From positions 314,315 through 356,204 of the forward strand of contig UEHQ01000002.1 in assembly GCA_900489925.1 (NCBI GenBank): DNA of 41,890 nucleotides, written 5' to 3'. Below the pieces are notes generated by a model. That model ran no database searches, was not told the DNA's origin, and saw only the letters and a list, made by a program, of their open reading frames with translations. The DNA is from Hyphomicrobiales bacterium (GTDB taxonomy: Bacteria > Pseudomonadota > Alphaproteobacteria > Rhizobiales > Rhizobiaceae). Every line of letters starts with the position of its first letter. Positions within the stretch are counted from its first letter, which is position 1. Both the position numbers and the translations under genes were made by a program. Below are positions 30,671 to 37,596 of the stretch, piece by piece.

Positions 30671-32017
30671 ATGGACACGCACGGCAGCGAAAACAGGCTG
30701 GCATTCGATGTGACGCACCGGCTGGTGCTTTCCATCGCGATACCGATGACGCTCGGTTTCATGACGACGCCGCTGCTCGGTCTCGTCGATACCGGGGTGG
30801 TCGGCCATATGGGCCAGCCGGACGCGCTCGCGGGCCTTGCGATCGGCGCCATGCTCTTCGATCTCATTCTCGGCAGTTTCAACTTCCTGCGCGCCTCGAC
30901 GACCGGGCTGACGGCTCAGGCCTACGGACGGCGCGATCAGCATGCGCAGCAGGGTGTCTTCTGGCGGGCGCTGATTTCGGCGGTCGGTTGCGGCCTGGCG
31001 CTGCTCTGTCTGTCGCCACTGCTGCTTGCCGCCGGCCTCAAGCTCATGGGGCCGGAGAACGCGGTCGCGCAGGCGACCAGCACATACTTCTCGATCCGCA
31101 TCCTCGCCGGCCCGGCCGCGCTCGCAAACTATGCCATTCTCGGCTTCGTGCTCGGCCGCGGCCAGGGAACCATCGGCCTGCTGCTGCAGACGATCATCAA
31201 CGGCATCAACATCGTGCTCGCCATCTTCCTGGGGATCTGGCTCAACTGGGGCGTTGCCGGCGTCGCATGGGGCACCATGGTCGGCGAAACCGTCGGCGCG
31301 CTGGTCGGCCTTTTCATCGTGCTGCGCGGTTTCAACCGGGCCGACCGGCCGAAACGCGCTGAGATCTTCTCCAGGCATCGGCTGGGCGAGCTTTTCGCCC
31401 TCAACCGCGACATCCTGATCCGGACCTTCGTCCTGCTTGCCGCCTTCACGATCATGACGCGTATCGGCACCAGCTTCGGCGCCGTGACGCTCGCGGCCAA
31501 CGCCGTGCTGATGAACTTCTTCCTGTTGTCGGGTTATTATCTCGACGGGCTTGCCAACGCCGCCGAGCAGATCACCGGAAGGGCGATCGGCGCGCGCTAT
31601 CGACCGGCCTTCGACCGCGGACTGAAGCTGACGGCGATCTGGTCCTTCGGCCTCGCAGCCATCATTTCCGTTTTCTTCCTGATCGCCGGTCCCTGGCTGA
31701 TCTCGGTGCTGACTACCTCGCCGGAGGTTCAGCAGACGGCCGAAACCTACCTGCCATGGGCGGCGGTCACCGGGCTTACCGGCGCGCTCGCCTTCCTGAT
31801 GGATGGCGTCTTCATCGGCGCAACGTGGTCAAGCGACATGCGCAACCGGATGCTGATGTCGTTTGCGGGCTATCTGCTCGCTCTTGCGATCTTCGTGCCG
31901 CTTTTCGGCAATCACGGCTTGTGGCTGGCGATGAACGGCTTCCTGCTGTTTCGCGGCTTCTTCCTGGCAATGCTGGTAAAGCCGCGCGCCGATCAGACGT
32001 TTCGCGCGGCCCAGTAA
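30671..32017 (+). CDS. MATE family efflux transporter (DinF-like)
   Basis: A 448-residue inner-membrane protein with about twelve helices and the MATE hallmarks: IAIPMTLGFMTTPLLGLVDTGVVGHM at the start, the second-half repeat with TFVLLAAFTIMTRIGTSFG, and GLANAAEQITGRAIGA. Such proteins export drugs, organic cations or metabolites using H+ or Na+. The ATG at 30671 follows AAGAG and begins the family's usual N-terminus; the frame is open upstream into the CAP gene but has no coding support there. Its last 25 bases overlap the end of the convergent pyrD gene. Confidence 0.9.
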   Translation: MDTHGSENRLAFDVTHRLVLSIAIPMTLGFMTTPLLGLVDTGVVGHMGQPDALAGLAIGAMLFDLILGSFNFLRASTTGLTAQAYGRRDQHAQQGVFWRALISAVGCGLALLCLSPLLLAAGLKLMGPENAVAQATSTYFSIRILAGPAALANYAILGFVLGRGQGTIGLLLQTIINGINIVLAIFLGIWLNWGVAGVAWGTMVGETVGALVGLFIVLRGFNRADRPKRAEIFSRHRLGELFALNRDILIRTFVLLAAFTIMTRIGTSFGAVTLAANAVLMNFFLLSGYYLDGLANAAEQITGRAIGARYRPAFDRGLKLTAIWSFGLAAIISVFFLIAGPWLISVLTTSPEVQQTAETYLPWAAVTGLTGALAFLMDGVFIGATWSSDMRNRMLMSFAGYLLALAIFVPLFGNHGLWLAMNGFLLFRGFFLAMLVKPRADQTFRAAQ

Positions 32018-33081
32018 TCCATCTTCGTGTCGCGGAACTCGCGGATCGAGGCAGCCTTCTCGAGGTTGAGCAGCGTCGACAGGCCACGGACGATCTGGGC
32101 GGGAAGCCCCGGTCCCTCGTAGACCATGCAGGAATAGAGCTGGACGAGATCGGCGCCCGCCCTGATCTTTTCCATTGCCGTTTCCGCCGACGACACGCCG
32201 CCGACGCCGATGATCGGCAATGCCGGACCGACACGCTTGCGGATCTTCGCGAGCACCGCCGTGGACTTCTCGAACACCGGCTTGCCCGAAAGGCCGCCGG
32301 CTTCCTTCGCCTGCTGCTGGTCCTTGAGGCCATCGCGGGAGAGCGTGGTGTTCGACACGATCAAGCCATCGAGCGCATGCGACAGCACTTCGGCGGCGAT
32401 GTCGTCCATTCCCTCCTCCGTGAGATCCGGCGCGATCTTCAGGAAGACAGGCGTCTTCCTGCCTGATCTCGCCGCCTCTTCGTCACGCGCGGAAAGCACG
32501 GCCGACAACAGGGCGGAGAGGCTCTCGCGCGCCTGCAGGTCGCGCAGCCCGGGCGTGTTGGGCGAGGAAATGTTCGCGGTGAAATACCGCGCGACCGAAT
32601 AGAACCGACGGATGCCCTTCACGTAGTCATCGATGCGATCGGCGCTATCCTTGTTGGCACCGATATTGACGCCGATGATGCCATTGCCCCGGATCGGGGA
32701 GAGGCGCGCAAAGGCCGCGTCATGCCCTTCGTTGTTGAAGCCCAGGCGGTTGATGACCCCCTCGTCCTCGACCAGACGGAAGATGCGGGGACGTGGATTT
32801 CCCGGCTGCGGCTTGGGCGTCACCGTGCCGATTTCGGTAAAGCCGAAGCCGATCTTCAGCAGCGCTTCGGGAACCTCGGCGTTCTTGTCGTAACCTGCCG
32901 CCATGCCGAGCGGATTGGCGAAATCGATGCCCGCAACGGTCTGGCGCAGGCGCGGATCAGCAGCCAGCGCGCAGGCGGGCACGAGGCCGGACTTGAGGGC
33001 CGCGATCGACATACCGTGTGCCGTCTCGGGGTCGAAAAGGAAGAGACCCTTGCGGGCGGCATGCTTGAAGAGATCGATCAT
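31993..33081 (-). CDS. pyrD: Quinone-dependent dihydroorotate dehydrogenase (class 2)
   Basis: A 362-residue enzyme of pyrimidine synthesis that oxidises dihydroorotate to orotate with FMN and passes electrons to quinone. The N-terminal membrane-associating helices (MIDLFKHAARKGLFLFDPE), the FMN region MAAGYDKNAEVPEAL, NRLGFNN and the catalytic serine motif NISSPNTPGLRDLQ identify class 2. The ATG overlaps the upstream DUF952 stop by four bases (ATGA), so the two are coupled. At the other end the last 25 bases overlap the MATE gene on the opposite strand. Confidence 0.96.
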   Translation of the reverse strand: MIDLFKHAARKGLFLFDPETAHGMSIAALKSGLVPACALAADPRLRQTVAGIDFANPLGMAAGYDKNAEVPEALLKIGFGFTEIGTVTPKPQPGNPRPRIFRLVEDEGVINRLGFNNEGHDAAFARLSPIRGNGIIGVNIGANKDSADRIDDYVKGIRRFYSVARYFTANISSPNTPGLRDLQARESLSALLSAVLSARDEEAARSGRKTPVFLKIAPDLTEEGMDDIAAEVLSHALDGLIVSNTTLSRDGLKDQQQAKEAGGLSGKPVFEKSTAVLAKIRKRVGPALPIIGVGGVSSAETAMEKIRAGADLVQLYSCMVYEGPGLPAQIVRGLSTLLNLEKAASIREFRDTKMDYWAARNV

Positions 33082-33431
33082 GGCTGAAGGTCCGGAAATA
33101 TGTGGTGGCCGGCGCTATCCAACGGCAGCGGCTTTTCCCAAAGCACGGCTGAAAGCGGCAGGTCGGCGTAAAGATGCGGAAAGAGAGCGCCGCCTCGGGA
33201 CGGCTCGAAGACCAGCTTGTCACCCAGTTTCCCACCATCGACTGCGACCAGCAGCAAGCCAGCCTGACCCGCGAAGTGGAGCGCGGCTGTCTGCTTGGCT
33301 TGATCTGCGGTCGAGAAATGAATGAAGCCGTCCGTCAGGTCGATGGTGGCGCCTCGGAACACGCCGCTCTCGCGGGCCTCCTGCCAGAGCGTCTCCGTCA
33401 CGATCTTGTAAAGCGTGGGTGTCAGGGTCAT
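33078..33431 (-). CDS. DUF952 family protein
   Basis: A 117-residue cytosolic protein of DUF952, with the family's LYKIVTETLWQEARESGVF start, IDLTDGFIHFSTADQ and the C-terminal FPHLYADLPLSAVL. DUF952 proteins share a fold with ADP-ribosyl-related enzymes in some analyses, but no activity is established here. It is the first gene of a two-gene operon with pyrD, with a four-base overlap; the same pairing is common in rhizobia, though the reason is unknown. The start at 33429-33431 marks the beginning of the conserved domain. Confidence 0.88.
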   Translation of the reverse strand: MTLTPTLYKIVTETLWQEARESGVFRGATIDLTDGFIHFSTADQAKQTAALHFAGQAGLLLVAVDGGKLGDKLVFEPSRGGALFPHLYADLPLSAVLWEKPLPLDSAGHHIFPDLQP

Positions 33432-33540
33432 GATGGCCTCATGAATGGCTGGTCTTTCCCGGGCTTTGCCGCAAAGAGGCGGCGATGTCCACGCCCCGAC
33501 GCGAAAAATGCGACGGCCACCGAGATTTCCGGAGGAAACC

Positions 33541-33939
33541 ATGAAAAATATCGCAATCGGCCTTGTCGCCTTCTTGCTGCCGCTGGGGGCATTTGCCGCC
33601 GAACCTGATACCTCCCGCTTCCAGCTCGAACGCAGCGGTGATCACTTCGTCCGGCTCGACCGCCAGACTGGCGCCATGTCGCTCTGCGAGGAAAAGGACG
33701 GTTCGCTCGTCTGCCGGATGGCCGCCGACGAACGCGCCGCCTACGAGAATGAACTCGACCGGCTCTCCGATCGCGTCACCGCGCTCGAGAACAAGAGCAT
33801 CGTCAACAAGGCCCTGCCCTCGGATGCGGAAATCGACCGTTCCATCGGCATCATAGAGCGCTGGATGCGCAGCTTCATGGGGATAGTCAAGGAATTCCAG
33901 GGCGAAGAGCAGCGCAACGCCCTTCCGCAAAAGACCTGA
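33541..33939 (+). CDS. Small periplasmic protein with coiled coil
   Basis: A 132-residue protein with a Sec signal peptide (MKNIAIGLVAFLLPLGAFA). The mature part opens with FQLERSGDHFVRLDRQTGAMSLCEE, a beta-like motif with two cysteines (Cys about 49 and 58) that may form a disulfide, then a charged helix (YENELDRLSDRVTALENK) likely to be a coiled coil. No family is named with confidence. A CGGAGGA site precedes the ATG. It is divergent from the DUF952-pyrD operon (109 bases) and ends 88 bases before the NarL-type regulator. Confidence 0.75.
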   Translation: MKNIAIGLVAFLLPLGAFAAEPDTSRFQLERSGDHFVRLDRQTGAMSLCEEKDGSLVCRMAADERAAYENELDRLSDRVTALENKSIVNKALPSDAEIDRSIGIIERWMRSFMGIVKEFQGEEQRNALPQKT

Positions 33940-34027
33940 TTTGCTATAATCTATAGGTACGGAGGCCTATTTCGCGAGCGATCGCGGTATACGGAGACGT
34001 TATCGAGCTCTTGGGAGGGAGTTTTCG

Positions 34028-34675
34028 ATGCATGAGCAGACGATAATCATCGCAGACGATCATCCGCTTTTTCGCGATGCGCTGCGCCAGGCTGTCGAAG
34101 GCATGGACGGCCACCAGGAAATTGTCGAAGCTGGCGATTTTTCCGCGGCGCGCAAGGCGGCCGGCGACCACCCCGACACGGATCTGATGTTGCTTGACCT
34201 GGCAATGCCCGGTGTCAGCGGTTTCTCAGGACTAATGGCATTGCGATCGGAATTCGCCGGGCTGCCGATCGTGATCGTGTCCGCCTCCGACGACACGACC
34301 ACCATCCACCGGGCGCTGGAGCTCGGCGCCTCCGGTTTCATTTCCAAGTCATCCGGCATCGAGGATATCCGCCGCGGCATCCAGACTGTACTTGCCGGGG
34401 ATATCGCAACGCCTGAAAACTATCGCGATGGACAGGAGCATGATCCTGACGTCGCCAGGCTGATCCACCGGCTGCATACATTGACGCCGCAACAGAGCCG
34501 GGTGTTGACGATGCTCGCCGAAGGCCTGCTCAACAAGCAGATCGCCTATGAACTCGGCGTATCGGAAGCGACGATCAAGGCCCATGTGTCCGCGATATTG
34601 CTGAAGCTCGATGTCGACAGCCGCACGCAGGCCGTGATTCAGCTCGGCAAAATCAACATGGCGCTGGTCGCCTGA
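34028..34675 (+). CDS. NarL/FixJ-type response regulator
   Basis: A 215-residue regulator: a receiver domain (1-120) with the acidic pair ADDHPLF, acceptor Asp57 (LLDLAMPG), switch Ser (VIVSASDD) and Lys in FISKSSG, then a LuxR-type helix-turn-helix at about 150-205 (LTPQQSRVLTMLAEGLLNKQIAYELGVSEATIKAHV). It controls transcription when phosphorylated. GGGAGGGAG lies before the ATG. No kinase gene is adjacent; it is an orphan, and its partner cannot be named from this window. Confidence 0.92.
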   Translation: MHEQTIIIADDHPLFRDALRQAVEGMDGHQEIVEAGDFSAARKAAGDHPDTDLMLLDLAMPGVSGFSGLMALRSEFAGLPIVIVSASDDTTTIHRALELGASGFISKSSGIEDIRRGIQTVLAGDIATPENYRDGQEHDPDVARLIHRLHTLTPQQSRVLTMLAEGLLNKQIAYELGVSEATIKAHVSAILLKLDVDSRTQAVIQLGKINMALVA

Positions 34676-34784
34676 CGGCGCGACAGAGGATTTTATTCCT
34701 CACGTCTCTTTACTCCCGCATCGCTTGCCGCTAATATTTCAGCCGATAGGGAACCGCGCCTGCAGGCGCATGGAAGCAGGCGAC

Positions 34785-35450
34785 ATGCTGTCACACGAGC
34801 AGATCTGGGGAGCGATCGACAGGCTTGCCGAACGGCACGACCTGACGCCCTCCGGCCTTGCGCGCCGCGCCGGCCTCGACCCGACCTCATTCAACAAATC
34901 CAAGCGATTGTCCGCCGACGGACGGTTGCGCTGGCCGTCCACGGAATCGATCGCGAAAGTGCTCGACGCGACCGGTTCCAGCATGGAACAATTCATGACC
35001 TTCATGCGGCCGGCAAACGGATTTTCCAACATACCGGACGGCGCTTTTCCACCGCAGGGGAGCTCTATCCCATTGCTGGGCTTTGCCCAGGCGGGTGCCG
35101 GCGGCTTTTTCGACGATGGCGGCTTCCCGGCCGGGCAAGGCTGGGACGTGGTGGAATTTCCGGCAGCGCCCTCGCAAAGGGCCGGTGTCTATGCGCTCGA
35201 GGTGCAGGGCGAAAGCATGATGCCGCTCTATCGCGATGGGGACGTGCTGATCGTCGAGCCCGGCGCGCAGGTGCGCCGCAACGACCGCGTCGTCGTCAAG
35301 ACGCGCGAAGGCGAGGTAATGGCAAAGGTTCTGCTGCGCCAGAGCCCACGCTCCATCGAGCTGATGTCGCTCAATCCCGAGCATCCGAACCGGACGATCG
35401 AGCTTTCCGATGTCGATTGGATAGCCCGGATCATCTGGGCCAGCCAGTAG
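34785..35450 (+). CDS. S24-family (LexA/CI-like) helix-turn-helix regulator
   Basis: A 221-residue protein with an N-terminal helix-turn-helix (about 18-65; TPSGLARRAGLDPTSFNKSKR) and a C-terminal S24 self-cleavage domain. The catalytic pair Ser144 (QGESMMP) and Lys181 (VMAKVL) are 37 residues apart, exactly as in LexA, and an Ala103-Gly104 bond in FAQAGAGG aligns with LexA's cleavage site. All parts for RecA-stimulated self-cleavage are therefore visible. It is not LexA itself and no prophage surrounds it. AGCAGG precedes the ATG at 34785; a start five codons earlier is possible. The next gene begins 11 bases after its stop, so they probably form an operon. Confidence 0.85.
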   Translation: MLSHEQIWGAIDRLAERHDLTPSGLARRAGLDPTSFNKSKRLSADGRLRWPSTESIAKVLDATGSSMEQFMTFMRPANGFSNIPDGAFPPQGSSIPLLGFAQAGAGGFFDDGGFPAGQGWDVVEFPAAPSQRAGVYALEVQGESMMPLYRDGDVLIVEPGAQVRRNDRVVVKTREGEVMAKVLLRQSPRSIELMSLNPEHPNRTIELSDVDWIARIIWASQ

Positions 35451-35461
35451 GAAAATCTTCC

Positions 35462-36199
35462 ATGCGTCCTGCGGCAATTCTGACAGCTGTTGCGGGGATC
35501 GGGGTGGTTGTCGGCCTTATCAGCGCGGGCAGCCAGAGGCTTGGGCGCACGGTAGATCCTCACCAGACATCCGAGCCAGCACCGGACGGTGGCCAAGCCG
35601 AAGGCACAACGGCGCCCGCCCCGCAGCCGACGACCAATCCGCAAGCCAGCATGAATGCCAGACCGATCGACGCCGCCAGCCAGTTCTACCCGGCTGCGGT
35701 AGACGGCAAGCCTCTCGAACGTGTTGCGGCACCCGAGCCGGAAAAGCCGAAAGCGACCGAAGAGAAAGAGGGCATGAACCTTCCGCGGCCCGTTGCGGAA
35801 AGCGCCGGCGTCCTCGGCTTCGGCGACAGGCGGCTGCAGCTTGCCGGCATCATCCCCACCCCGGCGGACAAGGTCTGCACCGACCCAAGCGGCGTCGAAT
35901 GGCCATGCGGAATGCTTGCCAAGACAAACTTCCGCCTTTTCCTCAGACTGAGGACCGTCAGCTGTGATCTCGACAGCGCCGATTGGAGCGGCACCGTCAC
36001 CACTTCGTGCAAGATCGGCACGCAGGATCTTTCGCAGTGGCTGGTCGAGACCGGCTGGGCCGACGCGGCGGACGGTTCGGCCCTCGTCGAGGCGGGTACA
36101 AAGGCGAAGCAGGATCAGAAAGGCCTGCATGGCGAGGACCCGCGCAAGGGTGTCCCCGTTCCCGACCCGATACCGGATGAACCAGCCGATCCCTTGTAA
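35462..36199 (+). CDS. Membrane-anchored thermonuclease-fold protein, probably non-catalytic
   Basis: A 245-residue protein with one N-terminal membrane helix (AAILTAVAGIGVVVGLISAG), a long Pro/Ala/Thr linker (about 30-110), then a staphylococcal-nuclease-like domain (about 120-230): LQLAGIIPTPADKVC, the WPCGMLAKTNFR turn and the C-terminal WLVETGWADAADGSALVEA. Where active nucleases have Arg...Asp-x-x-Glu (RLLLVDTPE in SNase), this reads LQLAGIIPTPAD, so catalytic Arg35 and Glu43 appear lost. It may be a structural or DNA/RNA-binding domain. It starts 11 bases after the S24 gene stop and probably shares its transcript. Confidence 0.8.
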   Translation: MRPAAILTAVAGIGVVVGLISAGSQRLGRTVDPHQTSEPAPDGGQAEGTTAPAPQPTTNPQASMNARPIDAASQFYPAAVDGKPLERVAAPEPEKPKATEEKEGMNLPRPVAESAGVLGFGDRRLQLAGIIPTPADKVCTDPSGVEWPCGMLAKTNFRLFLRLRTVSCDLDSADWSGTVTTSCKIGTQDLSQWLVETGWADAADGSALVEAGTKAKQDQKGLHGEDPRKGVPVPDPIPDEPADPL

Positions 36200-36252
36200 T
36201 GAGCCGGACCAGTTCTTAAACTCTAGGCTCGCTAGAGAGGAACGATCTAGAC

Positions 36253-36666
36253 ATGAACAAGCCGCTTTCCGCCCATGATGCGTTGATCTACGTGATGGTG
36301 ATGGCATCCGCCGTCGACAGTACGATGAACGATCGCGAACTGGAGCGTATCGGCGAGTTGATCGGCTTCCTGCCGGTCTTTCGCGACTTCGACGAGGACC
36401 GGCTGATATCGGTGGCGCGTGACTGCGCCTCGCTTCTTGCCGGCCCCGAGGGGCTCGATGTCGTGCTGGAGACCGTCAAGGATACCGTGCCTCCACGCCT
36501 CTACGACACGGCCTATGCGCTTGCTGTCGAAGTCGCGTCGGCGGACCTGTCGGTGAAGGCGGAAGAACTTCGCCTGCTCAGCCTGCTACGCGACCGGCTC
36601 GGCCTCGACAAGCTAACCTGCGCTGCCATAGAGCGCAGCGCCATCGCCCGGTTCCGCAAGGGTTAG
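36253..36666 (+). CDS. TerB-like (tellurite resistance B) family protein
   Basis: A 137-residue all-helical cytosolic protein with TerB features: HDALIYVMVMASAVDSTMNDRELERIGELI with acidic residues that bind metal in TerB, and the repeat ADLSVKAEELRLLSLLRDRLGLD. Function outside the ter operon is unknown; in rhizobia these stand-alone copies are common. AGAGAGGAACG precedes the ATG. Its stop overlaps the stop of the convergent binding-protein gene by four bases. Confidence 0.82.
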   Translation: MNKPLSAHDALIYVMVMASAVDSTMNDRELERIGELIGFLPVFRDFDEDRLISVARDCASLLAGPEGLDVVLETVKDTVPPRLYDTAYALAVEVASADLSVKAEELRLLSLLRDRLGLDKLTCAAIERSAIARFRKG

Positions 36667-37538
36667 TAAAGACCGTAAGGAAAATAGCGAAGGTAGATTT
36701 CCTGCAGGCGTCCGCTGCGCGAGAGCGCAGCGAGCGCATGGTCAAGCGCGGCCGTGAGAACATCGTCCTTCTGACGCAGCATGATGGTCATGCCCTCCCC
36801 GAGGAACTGCTCGGAGAGATAGGGACCGTCGAACAGTTCGCAGCACTTGGCCGAGGCCGGCGACGATACCCAGAAGGACAGCTGCAGCGAATCCGCGAAA
36901 GCGGCCTCGACCTTGCCATCCTTCAGCGCGGCAAGCAGCGCGTCCTTGCTGTCGAACGGCATCGCCTTCACCTTGGGGAAATAGGAGGCCAGCATGGCTT
37001 CGTGCGCCGTTCCCTTGACCACGCCGACCGTGTGGCCGGCAAGGGCCGTCGCGGCGTCGCCCTGGACCGCAACCTTCACATTACGGACGAAGCGCGCCGG
37101 CAACATGAGATAGGGCCGCGAGAAGGCAAACTGTCGCCTCAACTCGGCAGTCACCGCCACGCCGGCGATCACGGCATCGCCCTGCGACGCCCCGAGCGCA
37201 TCCTTGAGATCAACGAAGGGTAGTGCCTGGATCTGGCATTTGTCGGCGATCTCGAGCTCTGTGCAGATCTCGCGTGCCAGATCGACATTGAAGCCCGCGA
37301 GCTTGCCATTCTGATCGGTGAAGTTGAACGGCGGGAAATCCATCGACGTCAGGAAACGCAGGCGAACAAGCGCCGAGAGATCCGGCTTGGCAAGGCGCTC
37401 GCGGGAATCGAACAGCAGCGGCAATGATGGCGTTGCCTGCTGGGCAAGCGCCGGAAACGCACCCAGCGCCACCACCAGAGACAGGAGAAAACTGCGAAGC
37501 CCCTTAAGATTTAGGGATGCCAGTCTAGATTGCATCAT
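36663..37538 (-). CDS. Periplasmic amino-acid-type binding protein, orphan
   Basis: A 291-residue periplasmic protein with a long signal peptide (SFLLSLVVALGAFPALA ending near residue 33). The mature part follows the family 3 binding-protein layout: FLTSMDFPPFNFTDQ, GFNVDLAREIC, VIAGVAVTAELR, and the C-terminal LQEIYLRYFPYGLY. It has two cysteines in SAKCCELF. No permease or ATPase gene is adjacent. The ATG at 37536-37538 has a second Met right after it; either may serve. It is divergent from the glycosyltransferase gene with start codons only 58 bases apart. Confidence 0.82.
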   Translation of the reverse strand: MMQSRLASLNLKGLRSFLLSLVVALGAFPALAQQATPSLPLLFDSRERLAKPDLSALVRLRFLTSMDFPPFNFTDQNGKLAGFNVDLAREICTELEIADKCQIQALPFVDLKDALGASQGDAVIAGVAVTAELRRQFAFSRPYLMLPARFVRNVKVAVQGDAATALAGHTVGVVKGTAHEAMLASYFPKVKAMPFDSKDALLAALKDGKVEAAFADSLQLSFWVSSPASAKCCELFDGPYLSEQFLGEGMTIMLRQKDDVLTAALDHALAALSRSGRLQEIYLRYFPYGLY

Positions 37539-37596
37539 TATGCTTCGACCTCGGGGATTAGCATGCACTGCCATTGTGAAACGGTGTATCAGAGTC

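Noticed and set aside
36253..36666. Tellurite-resistance or phage-defence ter operon
   Set aside because: A lone TerB-like gene and a distant TerC-family gene 18 kb away do not make a ter cluster; neither has TerD, TerA or TerZ neighbours.
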